From NCBI RefSeq assembly GCF_003086295.3, contig NC_092038.1:101525837-101589836 (forward strand): 64,000 bases of DNA, in the 5' to 3' direction. Below the pieces are notes generated by a model, which was not told where the DNA came from, made no database searches, and was given only the letters and a program-made list of their open reading frames with translations. The translations under genes and the position numbers were made by a program. Origin of the DNA: Arachis hypogaea (lineage: Eukaryota > Streptophyta > Magnoliopsida > Fabales > Fabaceae). Positions 43,508 through 54,061 of this stretch are shown here, piece after piece. Each line of letters opens with the position of its first letter. The first letter of the stretch is position 1.

Positions 43508-45823
43508 ATGAGCAGGAACAAGGATAAAGGCACTCTTGTTGAAATTGATCCAGAACCTGAAAGGACTCTGAAGAGAAAATTAAGAGAAGCTAAGTTACAA
43601 CAATCTAAAGGTAACCTTTCAGAAATATTCGAACAAGAGAAGGAGATGGCAGCCAAAAATAATAATAATGCAAGGAGAATGCTTGGTGACTTCACAAAGC
43701 CAACGTCCAAATTTGATGGAAGAAGCATCTCCATTCCTGCTATTGGAGCCAATAACTTTGAGCTGTAACCTCAGCTAGTTGCCTTAATGCAACAAAACTG
43801 CAAGTTTTATAGACTTCCATCTGAAGATCCTTACCAGTTTTTAACTGAGTTCTTGCAGATTTGTGAGACTGTAAAGATGAATGGAGTTGATCCTGAAGTC
43901 TACAGACTCATGCTTTTCCCTTTTGTTATAAGAGACAGAGCTAGAATATGGTTGGATTCACAACCCAAGGATAGCCTGGACTCCTGGGATAAGCTGGTCA
44001 CTGCCTTCTTGGATAAATTCTTTCCTCCTCAAAAGCTGAGCAACCTGAGAGTGGATGTTCAAACCTTCAAACAAAAAGATGGTGAATCCCTCTATGAAGC
44101 TTGGGAAAGATACAAGCAGCTGACCAAAAGATGTCCATCTGACATGTTTTCAGAATGGACCATATTAGATATATTCTATTATGGCCTATCTGAATTTTTG
44201 AAAATGTCATTGGACCATTCTGCAGGTGGATCTATTCACCTAAAGAAAACGCCTGAAGAGGCTCAAGAACTCATTAACATGGTTGCAAACAATCAATTCA
44301 TGTACACTTCTGAGAGGAATTCCGTGAATAATGGGATACCTCAGAAGAAAGGAGTTCTTGAAATTGATGCTCTGAATGCCATATTGGCTCAGAACAAAGT
44401 GTTGACTCAACAGGTCAACATGATCTCTCAAAGTCTGAATGGATGGCAACATGCATCCAACAGTACTAAAGAGGCAGCTTCTGAAGAAGCTTATGATCCT
44501 GAGAACCATGCCATGGCAGAGGTTAATTACATGGGTGAACCTTATGGAAACACCTATAACTCATCATGGAGAAATCATCCAAATTTCTCATGGAAGGATC
44601 AACAAAAGCCTCAACAAGGCTTTAACAATGGTGGACGTAATAGGCTGAGCAATAGCAAGCCTTTTCCATCATCTTCTCAACAACAGACAGAGAATTCTGA
44701 ACAAAACACTTCTAATTTAGCCAATCTAGTCTCTGATCTGTCAAAGGCCACCTTCAGTTTCATGAGTGAAACAAGATCCTCCATCAAAAATCTGGAGGCA
44801 CAAGTGGGCCAGCTGAGTAAGAAAATCATTGAAACTCCTCCCAGTATTCTCCCAAGCAATACAGAAGAAAATCCAAAAGGAGAGTGCAAGGCCATTGATA
44901 TAATCAATATGGCCGAATGCACAAGGGAGGAGGAGGACGAAAATCCTAGTGTGGATGACCTCCTGGGACGTCCCTCAAGCAAGAAGGAATTTCCTATTAA
45001 GGATCCGAAGGAATCTGAGGCTCATATAGAGACCATAGAGATTCCACTAAATCTCCTTCTGCCATTCATGAGCTCTGAAGACTATTCTTCCTCTGAAGAG
45101 GATGAAGATGTGACTGAAGAGCAAGTTGCTCAATATTTAGGAGCTATCATAAAGCTGAATGCCAAGTTGTTTGGTAATGAGACTTGGGAAAGTGAACCTC
45201 CCTTGCTCATTAATGAACTAGATACCTGGATTCAGCAAACTCTACCTCAAAAGAAACAAGATCCTGGCAAGTTCTTAATACCTTGTACCATAGGCACCAT
45301 GACCTTTGAAAAGGCTCTATGTGATCTGGGGTCAGGGATAAATCTTATGCCACTCTCTGTAATGGAGAAGCTGGGGATCATTGAGGTACAACCTGCCTTG
45401 TTCTCATTCCAATTGGCAGACAAGTCATTGAGACAAGCTTATGGAATAGTGGAGGACGTGTTAGTAAAGGTTGAAGGCCTTTATATCCCTGCTGATTTCA
45501 TAATCTTAGACACTAGGAAGGAAGAGGATCAATGCATCATCCTTGGAAGACCTTTCCTAGCCACAGCAGGAGCTGTGATAGATGTCAACAGAGGTGAATT
45601 AGTCCTTCAATTGAATGGGGACTACCTTGTGTTTAAGGCACATGGCCATCTCTCTGTGACAAAAGAGAGTAAGCATGAAGAGCTTCTCTCAGTTCAGAGT
45701 CAAGAAGAGCCCCCACAGTCAAACTCTAAGTTTGGTGTTGGGAGGCCACAACCAAACTCTAAGTTTGGTGTTAAGACCCCATATCCAAACTCAAAGTTTG
45801 GTGTTGGGACTATACAACATTGA
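43508..45823 (+). pseudogene. F2 Gag plus retropepsin-like domain, one in-frame stop
   Basis: ATG 43508, 772 codons including a TAA at 43766-43768, which stands where F3 has Lys (NNFELKPQL). Reading is in frame on both sides. The N-terminus is MSRNKDKGTL with DPEPERTLKRKL. The Gag domain includes LMLFPFVIRDRARIWLDSQP, FFPPQKLSNLRV and ESLYEAWERYKQL. A Gln/Asn/Ser-rich linker follows. The protease-like part has CDLGSGINLMP (Asp606) and IILGRPFLATAGAVIDV. The last 45 residues hold three NSKFGV repeats, each encoded by AAGTTTGGTGTT. The ORF ends there with no RT. No CCHC knuckle is present. About 70-80% identical to F3 Gag by eye. Confidence 0.85.
45728..45804 (+). repeat. Triple AAGTTTGGTGT repeat at the 3' end of F2 gag
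   Basis: Copies lie at 45728-45738, 45761-45771 and 45794-45804, exactly 33 bases apart, encoding NSKFGV repeats. F3 has the equivalent at 51155, 51188 and 51221, also 33 bases apart. Confidence 0.8.
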
Positions 45824-45886
45824 CCTAATCACCTTTGTGGCTCCATGAGAGCCACTGTCAAGCTATTGACATTAAAGAAGCGCTTG

Positions 45887-45902
45887 TTGGGAGGCAACCC
45901 AA
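45887..45902 (+). promoter_or_regulatory. Conserved hairpin after the F2 gag stop
   Basis: TTGGG-AGGCAA-CCCAA in the context AAGAAGCGCTTGTTGGGAGG, 63 bases after the stop. Confidence 0.65.
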
Positions 45903-45958
45903 TTTTATTTATCTAATTTTTATTTTATTGTTATTTTGTGTTTTATTAGGTACATGAT

Positions 45959-47579
45959 TGATGAGCGGATAATTTGTACGCTTTTTGGCATTATTTTTAG
46001 TATGTTTTTGGTATGTTTTAGTTAGTTTTTAGTATATTTCTATTAGTTTTTAGTTAAAATTCACTTTTCTGGACTTTACTATGAGTTTGTGTGTTTTTCT
46101 GTGATTTCAGGTATTTTCTGGCTGAAATTGAGGGACCTGAGCAAAAATCTGATTCAGAGGCTGAAAAGGACTGCAGATGCTGTTGGATTCTGACCTCCCT
46201 GCTCTCGAAGTGGATTTTCTAGAGCTACAGAAACCTAATTGGCGCGCTCTCAATGGCGTTGGAAAGTAGACATCCTGGGCTTTCCAGAAATATATAATAG
46301 TCCATACTTTGCTCGAGATTTGATGGCCCAAACCGGCGTTCCAAATCAGCTCAAAACTGCCCGGCGTTAAACGCCGGAACTGGCACAAGAATGGGAGTTA
46401 AACGCCCAAACTGGCACAAAAGCTGGCGTTTAACTCCAAGAAGAGTCTCTACATGAAAATGCTTCAATGCTCAGCCCAAGCACACACCAAGTGGGCCCGG
46501 AAGTGGATTTTTATGTAATTTACTCATCTTTGTAAACCCTAGGCTACTAGTTCTCTACAAATAGGACCTTTCACTATTGTATTTTCATCTTTTGATCATT
46601 TTTCGATCTTAGGATCATCTTTGGACATCTAGTTCTTAGATCATGGGGGCTGGCCTCACGGCCATGCCTGGACCTTTTTCTTATGTATTTTCAACGGTGG
46701 AGTTTCTACACACCATAGATTAAGGTGTGGAGCTCTGCTGTACCTCGAGTATTAATGCAATTACTATTGTTCTTCTATTCAATTCAACTTGTTCTTATTC
46801 CAAGATATTCATTTGCACCCAAGAACATGATGAATGTGATGATTATGTGACGTTCATCATCATTCTCACTTATGAACGAGTGCCTGACAACCACTTCTGT
46901 TCTACAAGCAAACAAGGCTTGAATGTTTATCTCTTGGATTCTTTAATCAGAATCTTCGTGGTATAAGCTAGAACTGATCGCGGCATTCAAGAGAATCCGG
47001 AAGGTCTAAACCTTGTCTATAGTATTCTGAGTAGGATTCGATGATTGAATGACTGTGACGAGCTTCAAACTCGCGATTGTGGGGCGTTAGTGACAGACGC
47101 AAAAGAATCACTGGATTTTATTCCGACATGATCGAGAACCGACAGCTGAATAGCCGTGCCGTGACAGGGTGCGTTGAACATTTTCACTGAGAGGATGGGA
47201 GGTAGCCACTGACAACGGTGAAACCCTACATACAGCTTGCCATGGAAAGGAGTAAGAAGGATTGGATGAAGACAGTAGGAAAGCAGAGAGACGGAAGGGA
47301 CAAAGCATCTCCATTCGCTTATCTGAAATTCTCACCAATGAATTACATAAGTATCTCTATCTTTATCTTCATGTTTTATTCATACACTATCCATAACCAT
47401 TTGAGTTTGCCTGACTAAGATTTACAAGGTGACCATAGTTTGCTTCATACCAACAATCTCTGTGGGATCGACCCTTACTCGCGTAAGGTTTATTACTTGG
47501 ACGACCCAGTACACTTGCTGGTTAGTTGTGCGAAGTTGTTATAAAGAGTTGAGATTACAATTGTGCGTACCATGTTGAT
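45959..47579 (+). repeat. 5' LTR of F3, 3' end deleted
   Basis: Starts TGATGAGCGGATAATTTGTACG. It matches 54062-55713 until CATGTTGATGG (about 47579), then jumps to TGCTGGGGATTG. The last about 35 LTR bases, including CACAATTTCGTGCACCA, and the front of the primer site are missing. Confidence 0.85.
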
Positions 47580-48925
47580 GGTGCTGGGGATTGTTGAGTT
47601 TGGACAACTGACGGTTCATCTTGTTGCTTAGATTAGGTATTTTTCTTCAGAGTTCTTAAGAATGAATTCTAGTGATTCAAGGTGATGTTCTTATCATCAC
47701 CAAAGCTAATTGATTCTCATCAATTTAGCTCTTGAATGCAATGTCCTGCTGAAGCTTGACTAGCCATGTCTAATTTCTTTAGACTGAAGCTTTAGACTAA
47801 CATTGCATGATTCCTGGAATTCTCATTAAGAATTTTGATATCTTTATTTTCTTTTCCACTTAATTTTTGAAAAATCCAAAAAAAATTCCAAAATCATAAA
47901 CAACCAAAAATATTTCTTGTTTGAGTCTAGTGTCTCATGTTAAGTTTGGTGTTGTCTTGCATGCATTGTGTATTTGAGTTTAGTTGCATTCTGATTATTC
48001 CTTATGAAAAAATCCAAAATATTTTTTTAATTTGTGTCTTTTCAATTCAATTATACAGGAAATTGAAGATTCAGAACATACAGCAGAGGAATTATATAGA
48101 AAAAGCTGGGCGTTCAAAATGCCCAGTGAGGAAGGCAAACTGGCGTTTAAACGCCAGCCAGGGTGCCTGGCTGGGCGTTTAACGCCCAAAAGGGTAGTGT
48201 TTTGGGCGTTAAACGCCAGAATGGTATCCATTCTGGCGTTTAACGCCAGGATGGCACAAGAGGGAAGATTCTGTTTTCAATTCAAATTTTTTTTCAAGTT
48301 TTCAAAATTTTTCAAAATCAAATCTTTTTCAAATCATATCTTTTCAATCATATGTTTTCAAAATCAATTTCTTTCCATACTTGCTATCAATTAATGATTT
48401 GATTCAACATTTCAAGTATGTTGCCTTTTCTGTTGAGAAAGGTTTAATGTTTGAATCATATCTTTTCTTGTTAGCCAAGTCATTAATTTTTAAAATCAAA
48501 TCTTTTTAAAATGTTTTTCAAATCATATCTTCTCAATCATATCTTTTTAATACTATATCTTTTCAATCATATATTTTTAATCACATCTTTTTCAAAATAG
48601 TTTTCAATCAAATCTTTTTAATTTCTAATTTCAAAATCTTTTTCAAAAATCACTTTATTTTTTTACTTTTCGAAAATCAAATACTATTTTTCAAAATGTT
48701 TTTAAAATCTTTTACTTGATTTTTGAAAAATCTATTCCTTTCTTCTCATATCCTTCTATTTATGGACTAACACTACTCCTCAATGCACAATTCGAACTCC
48801 ATCTTTCATTGATAAGTTCGAATTTTCTACCCCTTCCTTCTATTTTTCTTTTCCTCTGACACCTCAAGGAATCTCTATACTGTGACATAGAGGATTCCAT
48901 ATTTTCTTGTTCTTTTCTCTTTCAT
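47580..48925 (+). other. Leader of F3, with a palindrome array
   Basis: It begins with the remaining TGCTGGGGATTG of the primer site. AAGTTTGGTGT is at 47942-47952. A palindrome array at 48106-48250 has four or five GGCGTTTAACGCC-type units at about 35-base spacing; no such array is in the F2 leader. Then T-rich CTTTTTCAAA words run to the gag start. Confidence 0.7.
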
Positions 48926-51265
48926 ATGAGCAGGAGCAAAGACAAAAGCATTCTTGTTGAGGCTGACCCTGAACTTGAAAGGACCTTAAAGCGAAAGCTA
49001 AGAGAAGCTAAGGCACAACTCTCTATAGAGGATCTAACAGAAATCTTCAAAGAAGAAGAACCCATGGTAGCCGAAAACAACAACAATGCCAACAATGCAA
49101 GGAAGGTGCTGGGTGACTTTACTGCACCTACTCCTGACTTCTATGGGAGAAGCATCTCTATCCCTGCCATTGGAGCAAACAACTTTGAGCTTAAGCCTCA
49201 ATTAGTTTCTCTAATGCAACAGAATTGCAAGTTCCATGGACTTCCATTGGAAGATCCTCATCAGTTTTTAGCTGAGTTCTTGCAAATCTGTGACACTGTC
49301 AAGACTAATGGGGTTGACCCTGAGGTCTACAGACCTATACTATTCCCTTTTGCTATAAGAGACAGAGCTAGGATATGGTTGGACTCACAACCTAAAGAAA
49401 GCCTGAACTCTTGGGAAAAGCTAGTCAATGCCTTCTTGGCAAAGTTCTTTCCACCTCAAAAATTGAGTAAGCTTAGAGTGGAAGTCCAAACCTTTAGACA
49501 GAAGGAAGGTGAATCCCTCTATGAAGCTTGGGAAAGATACAAACAATTGATCAGAAAGTGTCCCTCGGACATGCTTTCTGAATGGAGCATCATAGGTATT
49601 TTCTATGATGGTCTCTCTGAACTGTCCAAGATGTCTTTGGATAGCTCCGCTGGAGGATCTCTTCATCTGAAGAAGACACCTACAGAAGCTCAAGAACTAA
49701 TTGAAATGGTTGCAAATAACCAATTCATGTACACTTCTGAAAGGAATCCTGTGAACAATGGGACAAATCAGAAGAAAGGAGTTCTTGAGATTGATACTCT
49801 GAATGCCATGTTGGCTCAGAACAAGATATTGACTCAGCAAGTCAATTTGATTTCTCAAAGTCTGTCTGGAATGCAAAATGCACCAGGCAGTACTAAGGAC
49901 GCTTCATCTGAAGAAGAAGCTTATGATCCTGAGAACCCTTCAATGGAAGAGGTGAATTACATGGGAGAACCCTATGGAAACACCTATAATTCTTCATGGA
50001 GAAATCACCCAAATCTCTCATGGAAGGATCAACAGAGACCTCAACAAGGTTTCAACAACAATAATGGTGGAAGAAACAGGTTTAGCAATAGCAAGCCTTT
50101 TCCATCATCTTCTCAGCAACAGACAGAGAATTCTAAGCAGAACCACTCTGACTTAGCAACCATGGTCTCTGATCTAATCAAAACCACTCAAAGTTTCATG
50201 ACTGAAACAAGGTCCTCCATTAGAAATTTGGAGGCACAAGTGGGACAGCTGAGTAAGAAAATTACTGAACTCCCTCATAGTACTCTTCCAAGCAATACAG
50301 AAGAAAATCCAAAAGGAGAGTGCAAGGCCATCAACATGGCCGAAATTGGAGAGGAGGGAGAGGCAGTGAACGCCACTGAGGAAGACCTCAATGGACGTCC
50401 ATTGGCCTCCAATGAGTTCCCTAATGAGGAACCATGGGAATCTGAGGCTCATAATGAGACCATAGAGATTCCATTGGATTTACTTCTGCCATTCATGAGC
50501 TCTGATGAGTATTCTTCCTCTGAAGAGGATGCGTATGTCACTGAAGAGCAAGTTGCTAAATACCTTGGAGCAATCATGAAGCTAAATGACAAGTTATTTG
50601 GTAATGAGACTTGGGAGGATGAACCCCCTTTACTCACCAAAGAATTGGATGACTTGTCTAGGCAGAAACTACCTCAAAAGAGACAAGATCCTGGGAAGTT
50701 CTCAATACCTTGTGCCATAGGCACCATGATCTTCAAGAAGGCCTTGTGTGACCTAGGGTCAAGCATAAATCTTATGCCCCTCTCTGTAATGGAGAAGCTA
50801 GGGATCTTTGAGGTGCAAGCTGCAAAAATCTCACTAGAGATGGCAGACAATTCAAGAAAACAAGCTTATGGACTTGTAGAGGATGTTTTGGTAAAAGTTG
50901 AAGACCATTACATCCCTGCTGATTTCATAATCCTAGAGACTGGGAAGTGCATGGATGAATCCATCATCCTTGGCATACCCTTCCTAGCCACAACAAAGGC
51001 TGTGATTGATGTTGACAGAGGAGAATTGATCATTCAACTGAATGAAGAATCCCTTGTGTTTAAGGCTCAAGGATATCCCTCTGTCATCATGGAGAGGAAG
51101 CATGAAGAGCTTCTCTCAAAACAGAGCCAAACAGAGCCCCCACAGTTAAACTCTAAGTTTGGTGTTGTGAGGCCACAACCAAATTCTAAGTTTGGTGTTG
51201 AACCCCCACATTCAAACTTTAAGTTTGGTGTTGGATGGTTCCAACATTGCTTTGAGCATCTGTGA
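48926..51265 (+). CDS. F3 Gag plus retropepsin-like domain, 779 aa, intact
   Basis: ATG 48926 (MSRSKDKSIL), an undamaged frame to TGA at 51263-51265. Parts: N-terminal DPELERTLKRKL (charged, helical); Retrotrans_gag region about residues 90-215 (ILFPFAIRDRARIWLDSQP, FFPPQKLSKLRV, ESLYEAWERYKQL); Gln/Asn/Ser-rich linker; acidic stretch; protease-like domain with CDLGSSINLMP (Asp609) and ESIILGIPFLAT, where Ile replaces the Arg of the usual LGRPFLAT; three NSKFGV-type repeats at the end. No zinc knuckle and no RT. It would form capsid-like particles, and cleavage activity is uncertain. It is the only full-length Gag in the window, although F3 itself lacks a working primer site. Confidence 0.9.
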   Translation: MSRSKDKSILVEADPELERTLKRKLREAKAQLSIEDLTEIFKEEEPMVAENNNNANNARKVLGDFTAPTPDFYGRSISIPAIGANNFELKPQLVSLMQQNCKFHGLPLEDPHQFLAEFLQICDTVKTNGVDPEVYRPILFPFAIRDRARIWLDSQPKESLNSWEKLVNAFLAKFFPPQKLSKLRVEVQTFRQKEGESLYEAWERYKQLIRKCPSDMLSEWSIIGIFYDGLSELSKMSLDSSAGGSLHLKKTPTEAQELIEMVANNQFMYTSERNPVNNGTNQKKGVLEIDTLNAMLAQNKILTQQVNLISQSLSGMQNAPGSTKDASSEEEAYDPENPSMEEVNYMGEPYGNTYNSSWRNHPNLSWKDQQRPQQGFNNNNGGRNRFSNSKPFPSSSQQQTENSKQNHSDLATMVSDLIKTTQSFMTETRSSIRNLEAQVGQLSKKITELPHSTLPSNTEENPKGECKAINMAEIGEEGEAVNATEEDLNGRPLASNEFPNEEPWESEAHNETIEIPLDLLLPFMSSDEYSSSEEDAYVTEEQVAKYLGAIMKLNDKLFGNETWEDEPPLLTKELDDLSRQKLPQKRQDPGKFSIPCAIGTMIFKKALCDLGSSINLMPLSVMEKLGIFEVQAAKISLEMADNSRKQAYGLVEDVLVKVEDHYIPADFIILETGKCMDESIILGIPFLATTKAVIDVDRGELIIQLNEESLVFKAQGYPSVIMERKHEELLSKQSQTEPPQLNSKFGVVRPQPNSKFGVEPPHSNFKFGVGWFQHCFEHL

Positions 51266-51311
51266 GGCTCCATGAGGGCCCACTGTCAAGCTACTGACAT
51301 TAAAGAAGTTG

Positions 51312-51327
51312 TTGGGAGGCAACCCAA
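51312..51327 (+). promoter_or_regulatory. Conserved hairpin after the F3 gag stop
   Basis: TTGGG-AGGCAA-CCCAA after AAAGAAG. The GCGCTT that precedes it in F1 and F2 is lost, but the stem is kept. Confidence 0.65.
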
Positions 51328-51465
51328 TGTTATATTTAATCTATTTTCCTTTGTTATTTTATGTTTTCTGTAGGTTGATGATCATGGGCAGTCACAAAAT
51401 CAATTGAAAAAGCAAACACAGAATGAAAAACAGAAAGAAAAATAGCACACCCTGGGGAGAACTTG

Positions 51466-51639
51466 CTGGCGTTTAAACGCTAGTGAAGCTAGCAAATGGG
51501 CGTTTAACACTCAGTCTGGCACCATTCTGGGCGTTTAACGCCAGAAAGGGGCACCAGACTGGCGTTAAACGCCAGAAAAGGGCAAGAAGTTGGCGTTAAA
51601 CGCCAGAAATGGGCACCAGCCCGGCGTTTAATGCCAGAA
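51466..51639 (+). repeat. Palindrome array before the F3 additional ORF
   Basis: Six units of the TGGCGTTTAACGCCA type, about 30 bases apart. Some have decayed, for example GGGCGTTTAACACTC and CCGGCGTTTAATGCCAG. Confidence 0.8.
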
Positions 51640-51942
51640 TTGGCACAGAGAGTAATTTTGCTCGCCACTTGGTGCAGGGATGACTTTTCCTTGACACCTC
51701 AGGATCTGTGGACCCCACAGGATCCCCACTTACCCCACCACCCTCTCTCTTCTTCTTTACTCGTTCACCAATCACCTCAACACCTCTTCCCCAAAAACCC
51801 CTCACCTATCAAATCCCATCTTTCTCTTCACCACTCACATCCATCCTTCATAAAACGTCACCTACCTCACCACTCAAATTCAAACCACTTTCCCTCCCAA
51901 ACCCACCCTCCCATAACCGAACCCTACCCCTCTCTCCACCCC

Positions 51943-51950
51943 TATATAAA
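51943..51950 (+). promoter_or_regulatory. TATA-like box upstream of the F3 additional ORF
   Basis: TATATAAA after a 200-base C-rich, G-poor stretch, 198 bases before ATG 52141. Confidence 0.5.
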
Positions 51951-52068
51951 CCCATCTTCACTCCTTCATTTTCACACAACCTAAATACTACTTCTTCCCC
52001 TTTGGCCGAACCACAAAGCCATCTCCATCTCCTCTATTTCTTCTTCTTCTACTCTCTTCTTTCTTGTT

Positions 52069-52104
52069 TTGCTCGAGGACGAGCAAATCTTTTAAGTTTG
52101 GTGT
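52069..52104 (+). promoter_or_regulatory. Stem-loop plus AAGTTTGGTGT cassette before the F3 additional ORF
   Basis: TTGCTCG-AGGA-CGAGCAA (52069-52086), then TCTTTT and AAGTTTGGTGT (52094-52104). Relative to F1 the third pair next to the loop is C-G in place of T-A, so the stem stays perfect. Confidence 0.7.
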
Positions 52105-52140
52105 GGTAAAAGCATTGCTTTTTGTTTTCCATAACCATTT

Positions 52141-53177
52141 ATGGCATCCAAGGCCGGAGAAACCTCTAGAAAGAGGAAAGGGAAGGCAAAAGCTTCCACC
52201 TCCGAGTCATGGGAGATGGAGAGATTCATCTCAAGGGTGCATCAAGACCACTTCTATGAAGTTGTGGCCTTGAAGAAGGTGATCCCCGAGGTCCCTTTTA
52301 AACTCAAAAAGAGTGAATATCCGGAGATCCGACATGAGATCCGAAGAAGAGGTTGGGAAGTTTATACCAACCCCAAAGAATTGATTTACAATGGTTCGGG
52401 GGAAATACTTAGATTTTAGTCCGGAAAATGTAAGGTTGGCATTCAACTTGCCCATGATGCAAGGAGATGAACACTCTTACACTAGAAGGGTCAACTTTGA
52501 TCAAAGGTTGGACCAAGTCCTCATAGACATCTGTGAAGAGGGCACCCAATGGAAGAGAGATTCAAGAGGGAAGCCGGTTCAACTGAGAAGGCATGACCTC
52601 AAGCCCGTAGCTAGGGGATGGTTGGAGTTTATCCAACGCTCAATCATTCCCACTAGCAACCGGTCCGAAGTTACTCTAGACCGGGCCATCATGATTCATA
52701 GTATCATGATTGGAGAAGAAGTAGAAGTTCATGAGGTCATAGCCCAAGAACTCTATAAGGTGGCGGACAAATCCTCTACCTTGGCAAGGTTAGCCTTTCC
52801 TCATCTCATTTGTCATCTCTGTTATTCAGTTGGAATTGACATAGAGGGAGACATCCCCATTGATGAGGACAAGCCCATCACTAAGAAAAGGATGGAGCAA
52901 ACAAGAGATCCCTCTTATCATGAAATCCCTGAGATGCCTCAAGGGATGCAATTCCCTCCACAAAACTATTAGGGAGCAACTGAACACCTCTCTAGGAGAA
53001 TTAAGTTCCAACATGGGACAACTAAGGGTGGAGCACCAAGAACATTCCATCCTCCTCCATGAAATTAGAGAAGATCAAAGAATCATGAGAGAGGAGCAAC
53101 AAAGACAAGGAAGAGACATTGAGGAGCTCAAGCACTCCATAAGATCTTCAAGAGGAAGAACAAGCCGCCATCACTAA
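52141..53177 (+). pseudogene. Additional ORF of F3, two frameshifts
   Basis: ATG 52141 (MASKAGETSRKRKGKAKAS, a basic start). The domain reads VIPEVPFKLKKSEYPEI and RRRGWEVYTNP, then jumps to KELIYNGS at about 52376. Compared with F2, 89 bases coding the YANAWITRN part are missing, which shifts the frame. It resumes at 52391 (MVRGKYLDFSPENVRLAF, DLKPVARGWLEFIQRSIIP). An extra A near 52970 shifts it again, and the C-terminal coiled-coil part (EQLNTSLGELSSNMGQLR) ends at 53177. Not functional. Same family as the F1 and F2 ORFs. Confidence 0.8.
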
Positions 53178-54024
53178 GGTGGACCCGTTCTTTAATTTCC
53201 TTGTTCTCTATTTTTCTGTTTTTCGAAAAATCATGCTTATGTTTATCTATGTTTGTGTCTTGTGATCATTAGTGTCTTAGTGTCTATGCCTTAAAGTTAT
53301 GAATGTCCTATTAATCCATCACCTTTCTTAAATGAAAAATTATTCTTAATTGAAAAAGAGAAGAATTGCATGAATTTTGAATTTTATAACAGATTAATTA
53401 TTTTGATGTGGTGGCAATACTTTTGTTTTCTGAATGTATGCTTAAACAGTGCATATGTCTTTTGAATTTGTTGTTCATGAATGTTGGCTCTTGAAAGAAT
53501 GATGAAAAAGGAGACATGTTACTGAGGATCTGAAAAATCATAAAAATGATTCTTGAAGCAAGAAAAAGCAGTGAATACAAAAAAAAAGAAAAAAAAAGAG
53601 AAAAAGAAAGAATAAAGTTGTGATCCAAGGCAAAAAAAGTGTGCTTAAGAACCCTAGACACCTCTAATTGGGGACTCTAGCAAAGCTGAGTCACAATCTG
53701 AAAAGGTTCACCCAATTAGGTGTCTGTGGCATGTATGTATTCGGTGGTAATACTGGAAGACAGAGTGCTTTGGGCCACGGCCAAGACTCATAAAGTAGCT
53801 GTGTTCAAGAATCATCATACTTAACTAGGAGAATCAATAACACTATCTGGACTCTGAGTTCCTATAGAAGCCAATCATTCTGAATTTCAAAGGATAGAGT
53901 GAGATGCCAAAACTGTTCAGAGGCAAAAAGCTAAAAGTCCCGCTCATCTAATTAATACTGATCTTCATAGATGTTTTTGGAGTTCATTGCATATTCTCTT
54001 CTCTTTATCTTATTTGATTTTCAG
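53178..54024 (+). other. Conserved 3' non-coding block of F3
   Basis: Same layout as 32303-33192: a T-rich start, A-tract (about 53577-53612), then the conserved block at about 53620-53945. Confidence 0.75.
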
Positions 54025-54061
54025 TTGCTTGGGGACAAGCAACAATTTAAGTTTGGTGTTG
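54025..54061 (+). promoter_or_regulatory. 3' cassette of F3: stem-loop, AAGTTTGGTGT and LTR border
   Basis: TTGCTTG-GGGA-CAAGCAA (54025-54042), CAATTT, AAGTTTGGTGT (54049-54059), TG, LTR. Confidence 0.7.

Noticed and set aside
51737..52109. Pro/Ser-rich plus-strand frames (51631-51984, 51708-52109; also 56018-56540 in F2)
   Set aside because: Result of C/T-rich promoter-like and leader DNA; the overlapping frames have no shared protein features.
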